DNA of 7,964 nt from an uncultured Polyangiaceae bacterium. Its GTDB lineage: Bacteria > Myxococcota_A > Polyangia > Polyangiales > Houyiibacteriaceae. This document shows positions 1-7,964 of this stretch, in pieces; the stretch's first letter is position 1; each line of letters opens with the position of its first letter. A model generated the notes under the pieces. That model saw only the letters and a program-made list of their open reading frames with translations. It did not search any database and was not told the DNA's origin. The translations under genes and the position numbers were made by a program. The stretch is taken from assembly GCA_947258625.1 (NCBI GenBank), contig CAMYJN010000082.1, positions 1 through 7,964 of the forward strand. The letters run 5' to 3'.

Positions 1-2
1 AT

Positions 3-614
3 CGGATTGTCGGTGAGGAGGGCGCCGATACGGGTGAGGGCGAGCTGGTCTGGTTCGTCGACCCGATCGACGGCACGACCAACTATGCGCATGGGCATTT
101 TTTCTTTGCCGTGTCGATCGCCTTGTATCGCGGCCGAGAAGGGCTGGTCGGCCTGGTGCACGCGCCGGCGCTCGGGGTCACCTGGAAAGCGGCGAAGGGG
201 ATGGGTGCGTTTCGCAACGGCAAACCCTGCTCGGTGTCGGCCCGCGACCAACTCGAAGAGGCAGTCTGTGCAACCGGCTTTCCCTACGACCGCTGGTCGA
301 ACGGCGACAACAATCTCGCGGAGCTCGGGCTTTTCTTGCAGCGCGCCAGAGGCATCCGGCGGTGTGGCACCGCGGCGGTCGACCTCTGTCTGGTCGCCGA
401 CGGCACGTATGACATCTACTGGGAGAAGTCGCTCAATGCCTGGGACCTGTGTGCCGGCGCGCTGATCGTCGAGGAAGCCGGCGGCCAGCTATCGACGTAC
501 GAAGGCGAAGAAGCTGACCCGCGCAGTGGAAAGCTGGTCGCCTCCAATGGCCTGCTTCATGAGGCTGCCGTGCGCACGATTCGTGAGGCACGTCACAATC
601 TCACATCCGACTAA
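3..614 (+). CDS. Inositol monophosphatase family protein, 5' end cut by window
   Basis: This is the C-terminal 203 residues of a Mg2+-dependent sugar- or inositol-phosphate phosphatase. The reading frame is open from base 3, so the start lies outside the window. Compared with the usual ~265-residue family length (SuhB, IMPA1), about 65 N-terminal residues are missing. Visible motifs, numbered in the fragment, are VGEEG (3-7), the metal-binding DPIDGTTN (20-27, with D20 and D23 as metal ligands), the RRCGTAAVDLC segment (119-129) and WDLCAG (147-152, D148 as the third catalytic aspartate), followed by EEAGG. All catalytic landmarks downstream of the cut are intact, so the enzyme should be active. 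The family hydrolyses inositol-1-phosphate but also other phosphates such as PAP, fructose-1,6-bisphosphate or histidinol phosphate. The sequence alone does not settle the substrate, and a SuhB-like role is only a default guess. The next gene starts 2 bp downstream on the same strand, which suggests co-transcription. Confidence 0.95.
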   Translation, partial: RIVGEEGADTGEGELVWFVDPIDGTTNYAHGHFFFAVSIALYRGREGLVGLVHAPALGVTWKAAKGMGAFRNGKPCSVSARDQLEEAVCATGFPYDRWSNGDNNLAELGLFLQRARGIRRCGTAAVDLCLVADGTYDIYWEKSLNAWDLCAGALIVEEAGGQLSTYEGEEADPRSGKLVASNGLLHEAAVRTIREARHNLTSD

Positions 615-616
615 TC

Positions 617-2800
617 GTGAATCGGGCCGGTTCGGCCAGTACACTGAACGGGATGGGGATTGAACCGGAGGTGGAGCAGGCCTGGGAGCCCGGATCTGCG
701 TGCTCGGCGGAAACGTTGGAAGCGCGGGTGCCTCTTAGCGCCGACGAGCGCCACTCGATGATGAGCTCACTCGGCCGGCGGTACTTGGCGACGATGCTGA
801 TCTGCGCCGGAATCGCCTATGAGGGGCTCGCGCTCGGCCACTGGTCGACCGGCGCCAATCAAACCGACCTGAAGTTGATGACGATCTACGGGCTCGCTGG
901 AATCGCAATGCTTGCGCTCGGATGGCGCGCCCATCATCAACCCCCGCGGCTCGCCTGGTCGCTCCACATTGGCGGCTCGGCGTTTCTCGTCGTCACAGCG
1001 ACGGTCACGCTGGCGTACGCCCTGGGCGGTGATCCTTCTGATTTCTACGTCTACCTGTTGATTCAGCTCGCAGCTGGGGCACTGGTGCACGATTGGCGTT
1101 GGCTCGCCGTGATCATGGTCGTCGGGTACCTCGGCTGGGGCATTACGTCGCTCTTTGTGCCAGACGTCGACTGGGTGAAGAGCGTGGGATACTTGTTTGG
1201 TTTCTCTGCCATCACGATCGGAATCCATTACGCAAGAAGCCGCGCACTGATTCAAATGGAAGAGCTCCGGCTAGCCGCAGAGCGCGCCTCCCAAGCGAAG
1301 ACGGATCTGTTAGCCAACGTGAGCCACGAGGTTCGCACGCCGATGAACGGCGTCCTCGGTCTGAGCGCCCTGCTGCTCGATACCGATCTCGACGAAAAGC
1401 AGAAGAAGATGATCACCGCGATCCGGGAGTCCGCGGACGCGCTGGTGGAGATTGTCGACGAGATCCTGGACTTCTCACAGCTTCAAAAGGGTCAGGTCGA
1501 GCTCGACAACGCGCCGTTCGACATGCGGGCGGTCATCGACGGAGTCGTCGACCTCATGCAACCACGCGCCGAGGCGAAGGGTATTCGCCTCGAATCGGAG
1601 ACGCTGGAAATCACGAGCCAGCGGTTCCAGGGAGACAGCGGCCGCATCCGCCAGGTGCTGCTCAACCTGGTGAACAACGCGATCAAGTTCACCGACTCGG
1701 GCTCGGTACAGGTTCGGGCGGAGCTTGTAGACCGCGCGGAGAAGGCCCGAGTTCGCCTTTCGGTGCGCGATACGGGTGTCGGTATTCCAGAGGAGTCGCT
1801 CGAGGGAATCTTCACCCGCTACCAGCGAAGCAACAGCGGCTCGAACCGAAGCGCGAGAGGCAACGGATTGGGCTTGGCAATCAGCAAACAGCTGGTGGAG
1901 CTCATGGGTGGCGAGCTGGGGGTCAGCAGCACAGTCGACGAGGGTACTTGCTTTTGGGCCGAGTTCGACTTGGGACTCGGCCAGGACACTACCTTGCGGG
2001 TCATCGAGACCGACGGCCGGACCCAAGCACTCATACGCGAGGGCGCGCTGGTGCTCGTCGCCGAAGACGACCCGACCAGCCGCATGGTGACCGAGGCGCT
2101 CTTGAGAAAGCTCTCGTGCGAGGTGGACATCGCGACCGACGGTCGGGAGGCACTCGATAAAGCGAAAGCCAAGGACTACGACATCGTGTTCATGGACTGC
2201 CACATGCCACTGATCGACGGCTTCCAAGCCACGAAGCGGATTCGCCAGTCGCCGGACAAAGAGGAGCTGCCAATCGTCGCGCTTACCGCAAGCGTCGCCG
2301 AAGAAGACCGAGTCCGCTGCCTCGATGCCGGCATGAACGACGTGGTCTGCAAGCCGGTGCGGACCTCGATGCTGGCCAAAGCCTTGGAGCGATGGGTGCC
2401 TCTGTCGGGCGCTCGCCCGACGAAGGCGGCGTCTACGCTTCCACCTCCGCCTGCGCTGGACCTGGCCATGGTTGGACAGTTGGTCTCGCTCGACGGCGAA
2501 GATGACGAGTTCATCGAGGATGTCCTGCTGGGCTATGTCGATCAACTTCGGGCTTCCGTGACGCAGATGAGAGCAGCATTCGACGAAGGCGACATGGACG
2601 CTGCGCGCCTCAGCGCCCACACGGTCAAGGGAGCGAGCAAGCAGATCGGTGCGACCCGCGTTGGCGAGCTCTTAGGCAGCATCGAGGGCGAGACCAGCAT
2701 CGACGCGGCCCGCAATCTCCTCGAAGTGGTCGAGCAGGAAGTGCCTCACGTCGAAGAAGCGATTCAAGGGCTGCTCAGTCGATCTCGCCGCGCGGGCTAG
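617..2800 (+). CDS. Membrane-bound hybrid histidine kinase (HisKA-HATPase-REC-HPt)
   Basis: This 727-aa hybrid sensor kinase can run an internal His-Asp-His phosphorelay. In order, it has a ~55-residue cytoplasmic-looking N-terminus; about six hydrophobic segments (roughly 57-74, 87-103, 115-135, 143-158, 162-180 and 188-206); a short charged helix (209-230); and HisKA with the H box NVSHEVRTP (phosphoacceptor H237). HATPase_c follows, with its N box around N350-N354, G1 DTGVGIP (385-391) and G2 GNGLGLA (415-421). The receiver has acidic E483-D485, phosphoacceptor D527, T557 and K579. A proline-rich linker (PPPP near 609) leads to a C-terminal HPt domain with SAHTVKG (H668). All phosphotransfer residues are present. 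No PAS, GAF, HAMP or large periplasmic domain is seen, so any signal is probably sensed by the membrane segments. The GTG at 617 lies 2 bp after the phosphatase stop, suggesting coupling, but no clear ribosome binding site supports it. ATG 653 is an alternative start. No separate output regulator is in the window. Confidence 0.95.
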   Translation: MNRAGSASTLNGMGIEPEVEQAWEPGSACSAETLEARVPLSADERHSMMSSLGRRYLATMLICAGIAYEGLALGHWSTGANQTDLKLMTIYGLAGIAMLALGWRAHHQPPRLAWSLHIGGSAFLVVTATVTLAYALGGDPSDFYVYLLIQLAAGALVHDWRWLAVIMVVGYLGWGITSLFVPDVDWVKSVGYLFGFSAITIGIHYARSRALIQMEELRLAAERASQAKTDLLANVSHEVRTPMNGVLGLSALLLDTDLDEKQKKMITAIRESADALVEIVDEILDFSQLQKGQVELDNAPFDMRAVIDGVVDLMQPRAEAKGIRLESETLEITSQRFQGDSGRIRQVLLNLVNNAIKFTDSGSVQVRAELVDRAEKARVRLSVRDTGVGIPEESLEGIFTRYQRSNSGSNRSARGNGLGLAISKQLVELMGGELGVSSTVDEGTCFWAEFDLGLGQDTTLRVIETDGRTQALIREGALVLVAEDDPTSRMVTEALLRKLSCEVDIATDGREALDKAKAKDYDIVFMDCHMPLIDGFQATKRIRQSPDKEELPIVALTASVAEEDRVRCLDAGMNDVVCKPVRTSMLAKALERWVPLSGARPTKAASTLPPPPALDLAMVGQLVSLDGEDDEFIEDVLLGYVDQLRASVTQMRAAFDEGDMDAARLSAHTVKGASKQIGATRVGELLGSIEGETSIDAARNLLEVVEQEVPHVEEAIQGLLSRSRRAG

Positions 2801-2813
2801 ATCTCCAGTGGAG

Positions 2814-5363
<2,550 letters not shown>

Positions 5364-5386
5364 ATGAATTTCTGGGTCCGGGAAGC

Positions 5387-6205
5387 TCAGTCTCCGAGCA
5401 CTCGCCGCCGGGTCAATCGGACCGAAAGAAGGGTGCACGGCACGAGGAAAAGAGCCGTCGATCCGAGCAGGCCGAGGAGGTGTGAGCCGGGGTTCCCCAG
5501 GACCAAAAGGCCGCGCGCGCACTCCGCGAGTTGGTAGACCGGATTGAGCTGCATCAGTGCCCGCAACGCGGCGCTCTGCGGTTCGACTGGAAAGAAAGTA
5601 TTGCTGACCAAGCTCACCGGCCAGCCGATCAGAAAGACCGGATAGTTCATGTGATCGATCGCTGGAACGACCGCGGTGAAGATCAGCGCAAACGACGCAA
5701 ACGCGCAGCCCGCAATGAACCCGAGCATTGGCATGAAGACGAGGAACTCCAACCTCACGTCAACGACGCCGAGCAGATCGAACACCGTGATGACCAACGC
5801 TACGATTGAAATGTTGACCATTCCGCGCACGGCGCCCCAGAGGATCTCCCCCCAAACCACGCTGGGAAGCTCGACCTGCGTGGCCAGGATGCCGTCCCAA
5901 GTCTTTTGGTAGAACATCCGAACGTACGCCGAGTACAGCGCTTCGTAGTATGGTGTGCCGAAACCCGTATACGCGATCAGCCCCGGCGCGATGTAGGTCG
6001 CGTAGTTGATCATCGTGCCACGGTAGTCGAGGTCTTCGATGAAACCGCCGAACCCGATGCCGAAGGCCAGGAAGAAGATCACCGGCTCCATGGCTGGAGG
6101 GATCACCGCCGTACGCCAGTTTCGCAGATAAACCAGGGCGTTTCTGCGAAATACGGCCCAGGAGCGCCAGTTCGCGACCGCCGTCAGGCTGCGCACAGCG
6201 CTCAC
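5387..6205 (-). CDS. ABC-2 type exporter permease (NodJ-like)
   Basis: This is the integral membrane subunit of an ABC-2 type exporter, partner of the ATPase gene immediately upstream. The chosen start is GTG at 6205, which overlaps the ATPase stop as GTGA and gives 272 aa, close to the ~260 aa of NodJ-type permeases. An in-frame ATG at 6274 would add 23 residues and overlap the ATPase by 73 bp, which is less likely. Six hydrophobic segments are visible at about 35-55, 68-85, 117-145, 152-180, 187-203 and 243-263. An amphipathic N-terminal region precedes the first. Before the last helix lies the family-like stretch NTFFPVEP (202-209) and LNPVYQLAECARGLL (220-234), resembling the ABC-2 signature region. 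The NodI/NodJ and daunorubicin-type families export lipo-oligosaccharides, drugs or polysaccharide-like molecules. The substrate here is unknown, and no biosynthetic gene nearby hints at it. Translation is probably coupled to the ATPase. Confidence 0.92.
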   Translation of the reverse strand: MSAVRSLTAVANWRSWAVFRRNALVYLRNWRTAVIPPAMEPVIFFLAFGIGFGGFIEDLDYRGTMINYATYIAPGLIAYTGFGTPYYEALYSAYVRMFYQKTWDGILATQVELPSVVWGEILWGAVRGMVNISIVALVITVFDLLGVVDVRLEFLVFMPMLGFIAGCAFASFALIFTAVVPAIDHMNYPVFLIGWPVSLVSNTFFPVEPQSAALRALMQLNPVYQLAECARGLLVLGNPGSHLLGLLGSTALFLVPCTLLSVRLTRRRVLGD

Positions 6206-7125
6206 GTAGACCGCCCATTTCGTCGCGCCAGAGCGATGAAGAGGTCGTCGAGGTTGGGTGGGCGCACCTGCCAAGTCGCCTCTCCGAACCGGGCCGTGAG
6301 CGCAGCCAGATCTTCTTTGCTCACCGGGACCCGGAGCTCTCCGAGCACCGTCGCCACTTGCTCCGCGCCTCGGTCTCGCAACCAGGCAGCGATGGCCTCA
6401 CGCGCTGGCTCTGCGCGCGGCACGATGATGACGTGGTCACCGAGGACGCTGTCGATGACGCGATGCGGTTCGCCATGGACGACGTCGCGGCCTTCGTGAA
6501 TCACGAGCAGCTCGTCGCTCAGGCGCTCGGCTTCGTCCATGTAATGGGTCGTGAGCACGATCCCCAAGCCATCGGCGCGCATTCCGTCGATCAGCTCCCA
6601 GACGTCAAGGCGCGCGCTCGGATCGAGGCCGGTTGTCGGTTCGTCGAGGAACAAGACGCTGGGCCGATGCACGATCGAACGGGCAATGAGAAGTCGCCGG
6701 ACGTATCCGCCCGAGAGGACGTGCGGAGACGCGTCCGCATAGGGCGTGAGGTCGAAATGTTCGAGAAGCTCTGCAACCCGGCCTTCGAGGTTTTCGACTC
6801 TCGGGCGGAAATAGCTCGCGTAGATCAGAAGGTTTTGCGCGACCGTGAAATCGTAGTCGAGCGAATCGTCCTGGGTACTGACGCCGATCATGCGCTTCGC
6901 CTCGGCCCGGTTCTCGGAAAACCGCCTCCCGCCGTAGTAGATCGTGCCTTCATCGGGAGGAACGAAGCCGTAGAGCATCCGCAGAGTGGTCGTTTTTCCG
7001 GCGCCATTGGGACCGAGGAGGCCGAGGACCGTGCCCCGACGGCAGCTCAGGTCGAGATGGTCGACAACCACGCGGTTCCCGTAGCTCTTGGTCAGATCGC
7101 GCGCTTCGAGAATTGCAGTCGTCAT
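6202..7125 (-). CDS. ABC transporter ATP-binding protein (NodI/DrrA-like)
   Basis: This is the 307-aa cytoplasmic ATPase that powers the ABC-2 permease encoded directly downstream. Visible motifs are Walker A GPNGAGKTT (38-46), Q-loop Q85 in STQDDSLD, signature LSGGY (137-141), Walker B VLFLDEP (157-163, with D161 and catalytic E162), the D-loop in TTGLDPSA (164-171), and the switch histidine H194 in TTHYMDEAE. The last ~85 residues form a small C-terminal domain ending in PPNLDDLFIAL (289-299), usual for NodI/DrrA-type exporters. The signature has tyrosine where glutamine or methionine is more usual in this group. The two glycines and the serine are kept, so ATPase function is likely intact. 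ATG 7125 fits the family N-terminus (AILEARDLTKSYG). It is the first gene of the transporter pair and faces the divergent region at 7126-7222. Length is normal (NodI is ~300-310 aa). The substrate is unknown. Confidence 0.95.
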   Translation of the reverse strand: MTTAILEARDLTKSYGNRVVVDHLDLSCRRGTVLGLLGPNGAGKTTTLRMLYGFVPPDEGTIYYGGRRFSENRAEAKRMIGVSTQDDSLDYDFTVAQNLLIYASYFRPRVENLEGRVAELLEHFDLTPYADASPHVLSGGYVRRLLIARSIVHRPSVLFLDEPTTGLDPSARLDVWELIDGMRADGLGIVLTTHYMDEAERLSDELLVIHEGRDVVHGEPHRVIDSVLGDHVIIVPRAEPAREAIAAWLRDRGAEQVATVLGELRVPVSKEDLAALTARFGEATWQVRPPNLDDLFIALARRNGRST

Positions 7126-7144
7126 GCGGAATCCAACCCAGAAC

Positions 7145-7174
7145 GTGACGGGGCCCGGGTGGGCATCCTACAAT
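7145..7174 (+). promoter_or_regulatory. Candidate sigma70-type promoter for the PEGA-like gene
   Basis: In the 97-bp divergent gap (7126-7222), the plus strand carries TACAAT (7169-7174), five of six matches to the -10 consensus. GTGACG (7145-7150) lies 18 bp upstream and keeps the TGAC core of a -35 box. Transcription would begin near 7181, about 40 nt before ATG 7223. An equally good box for the divergent ATPase gene was not found on the minus strand. This is a pattern match only. Confidence 0.45.
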
Positions 7175-7222
7175 GGGAACCGGATCGCGCACGGTACAAA
7201 TCCGTGGCGTTGCAGAGCAGCG

Positions 7223-7648
7223 ATGTTGAAGCCGAACGACCAAGAGAATGCGACTCCGCTGAACACCGTGGGGCGGGTGTTGGACAGCCGCTGGATGATG
7301 GCCTTTGCCGTCCTCGCCGTGCTGGTGGCGATCGCCTGGGCTCTATTGGAGAGCGACCCACGCGCGCGGCCGGTCGCTGGACCGGGGTCGACGCGGCCCA
7401 TGGCCACCGTCGAGCTGCTCGGCGTTCCGCCCGAGGCGGAGGTTCTTCTCGATGGCCGAAAGATCGACAACAGCTTGTTCGGGGTCACGCCGGGCACGAG
7501 ACACGCATTGGAGGTCAGCGACGCGCAGGGCCGGACCTGGCGGCAGGTATTCCTGGCCGAAGGTTCGCTCTCGCTGATCGTTGAGCTTCGAACGCAGTTC
7601 GTCGAAGTCGAGGTCTCGCCTAAGGGCCCGACGAAGAAGTCGGACTGA
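7223..7648 (+). CDS. Single-pass membrane protein with PEGA-like domain
   Basis: I do not recognise a named gene. The 141-aa protein has a short polar N-terminus, one hydrophobic helix at about 24-42 (FAVLAVLVAIAWALL region) with no lipobox cysteine, and a Gly/Pro/Arg-rich linker (44-60). A small beta-rich domain follows at 61-123. That domain reads VELLGVPPEAEVLLDGRKI (63-81), then FGVTPGTRHALEV (86-98), matching the pattern of PEGA domains: a short strand, Pro-x-x-Ala-x-Val, an Asp-Gly turn, then TP-G and a second strand. PEGA domains are found on bacterial surface proteins and on the extracytoplasmic side of kinases; their ligand is poorly known. Topology by inference: N-terminus inside, PEGA-like domain in the periplasm. 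ATG 7223 was chosen because the upstream in-frame extension looks non-coding and starts inside the divergent ATPase gene. Its 3' end overlaps the opposing gene by 29 bp. Confidence 0.75.
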   Translation: MLKPNDQENATPLNTVGRVLDSRWMMAFAVLAVLVAIAWALLESDPRARPVAGPGSTRPMATVELLGVPPEAEVLLDGRKIDNSLFGVTPGTRHALEVSDAQGRTWRQVFLAEGSLSLIVELRTQFVEVEVSPKGPTKKSD

Positions 7649-7964
7649 TTTCGTAGCCGCGCAGCTTGGCAGACACGGTCAGCGTGCGATCACTCAGGTT
7701 CGACCGCATGGTCGACTCGACCGACACCGGACCCACCCTCGGGCAGTACACCGTGCGCACCTCCAGCTCGAGCTTGCCGCCGGTTTCGGAGACCAGCACG
7801 CAATCTTCGAACGCGCCCGCGCGTGTCTCTACACGCAGTCCCATGGAGACCAAACGGGCCGTACGGCCTCCGCGGCCCGGCCAGGTCGCGCCTCGTTCGA
7901 ATGGCGCGCGCAGGACCCATTCATCTCCTGGCGGCACCCGAATCCCTTGGGGGAGGACTTCGTA
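7620..7964 (-). CDS. Probable exported protein, C-terminal part, 5' end outside window
   Basis: Only the last 114 residues are visible. The frame stays open to base 7964, so the real start lies beyond the window; the GTG at 7937 is internal. The fragment contains FERGATW (22-28), VETRAGAFEDCVLVSE (45-60) and VYCPRVGPVSVES (72-84). This order, with Gly-x-x-Trp, then Ala-Gly-x-Phe-x-x-Cys, then Tyr-x-Pro-x-Val-Gly-x-Val, is the pattern I know from small, uncharacterised beta-rich lipoproteins or periplasmic proteins common in deltaproteobacteria and related groups. There the last motif usually reads YAPGVGLV. No enzymatic residues can be proposed. A signal peptide or lipobox would be in the missing N-terminal part, so export is inferred from family resemblance only. 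It converges on, and overlaps, the PEGA-like gene. Confidence 0.75.
   Translation of the reverse strand, partial: YEVLPQGIRVPPGDEWVLRAPFERGATWPGRGGRTARLVSMGLRVETRAGAFEDCVLVSETGGKLELEVRTVYCPRVGPVSVESTMRSNLSDRTLTVSAKLRGYEISPTSSSGP
7628..7643. repeat. Small perfect hairpin inside the convergent gene overlap
   Basis: CCGAC (7628-7632) and GTCGG (7639-7643) form a 5-bp perfect stem with a 6-nt loop. The hairpin lies inside the 29 bp shared by the 3' ends of the two opposing genes. There is only a TTT after it on the plus strand and no T-run on the minus strand. It may help separate the two transcripts, but a 5-bp stem in GC-rich coding DNA can easily arise by chance. Confidence 0.25.

Noticed and set aside
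7..465. A 152-codon plus-strand frame at the left edge
   Set aside because: It is Arg/Ser-rich and out of frame with the phosphatase, whose DPIDGTTN and WDLCAG motifs are unmistakable in the other frame.
640..645. TACACT just upstream of ATG 653 as a promoter -10 for the kinase
   Set aside because: No reasonable -35 sequence lies 16-18 bp upstream, and the transcript would start at or very near the ATG, leaving almost no leader.
1475..2620. A 381-codon open frame antisense to the hybrid kinase
   Set aside because: GC-rich coding DNA routinely leaves long open frames on the opposite strand. The translation shows no family motif, while the plus-strand frame has every kinase, receiver and HPt motif.
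7151..7158. GGGCCCGG run in the divergent gap as a possible operator
   Set aside because: It is a short GC palindrome of a kind expected by chance at this GC content, with no second copy nearby.
6358..7584. A 408-codon open frame crossing the ATPase gene, the divergent gap and the PEGA-like gene
   Set aside because: It ignores well-supported genes on both sides, shows no motif, and would have to run through a clear promoter region. The ATPase and PEGA-like frames explain the sequence better.

Overview
This is a gene-dense, GC-rich bacterial stretch. It holds seven protein genes, two of them cut by the window edges, and no RNA gene, insertion sequence, CRISPR array or phage gene that I could see. 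The organism is Gram-negative by inference. GyrB carries the long insertion in its C-terminal half that is typical of proteobacterial-type GyrB. The high GC content, the hybrid kinase and the small PEGA-like membrane protein would suit a deltaproteobacterial or myxobacterial-type lineage, but this window cannot fix the taxon.

Layout, left to right. (1) Bases 3-614, + strand: the C-terminal three quarters of an inositol-monophosphatase-family enzyme. (2) Bases 617-2800, + strand: a membrane-bound hybrid histidine kinase with kinase, receiver and HPt modules in one chain, starting 2 bp after the phosphatase stop. (3) Bases 2801-2829: a short convergent gap with an imperfect inverted repeat that runs into the end of the next gene. 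(4) Bases 2830-5292, - strand: gyrB, complete. (5) Bases 5387-6205 and 6202-7125, - strand: an ABC-2 type exporter, ATPase first and permease second, joined by a 4-bp GTGA stop/start overlap. (6) Bases 7126-7222: a divergent promoter region with a good -10 box facing right. (7) Bases 7223-7648, + strand: a 141-aa single-pass membrane protein with a PEGA-like domain. (8) Bases 7620-7964, - strand: the C-terminal part of a probable exported protein whose 3' end overlaps the previous gene tail-to-tail by 29 bp.

Functionally these are mostly unrelated neighbours. The ATPase and permease form one transporter. The phosphatase and kinase may be co-transcribed, but no shared pathway is evident. gyrB lies outside the common dnaA-dnaN-recF neighbourhood, at least on the sides visible here. 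I found no convincing new multi-gene system. The points most worth a second look are the self-contained phosphorelay kinase with no visible sensor domain, the LSGGY signature in the exporter ATPase, the gyrB context, and the two orphan envelope-type genes at the right end.
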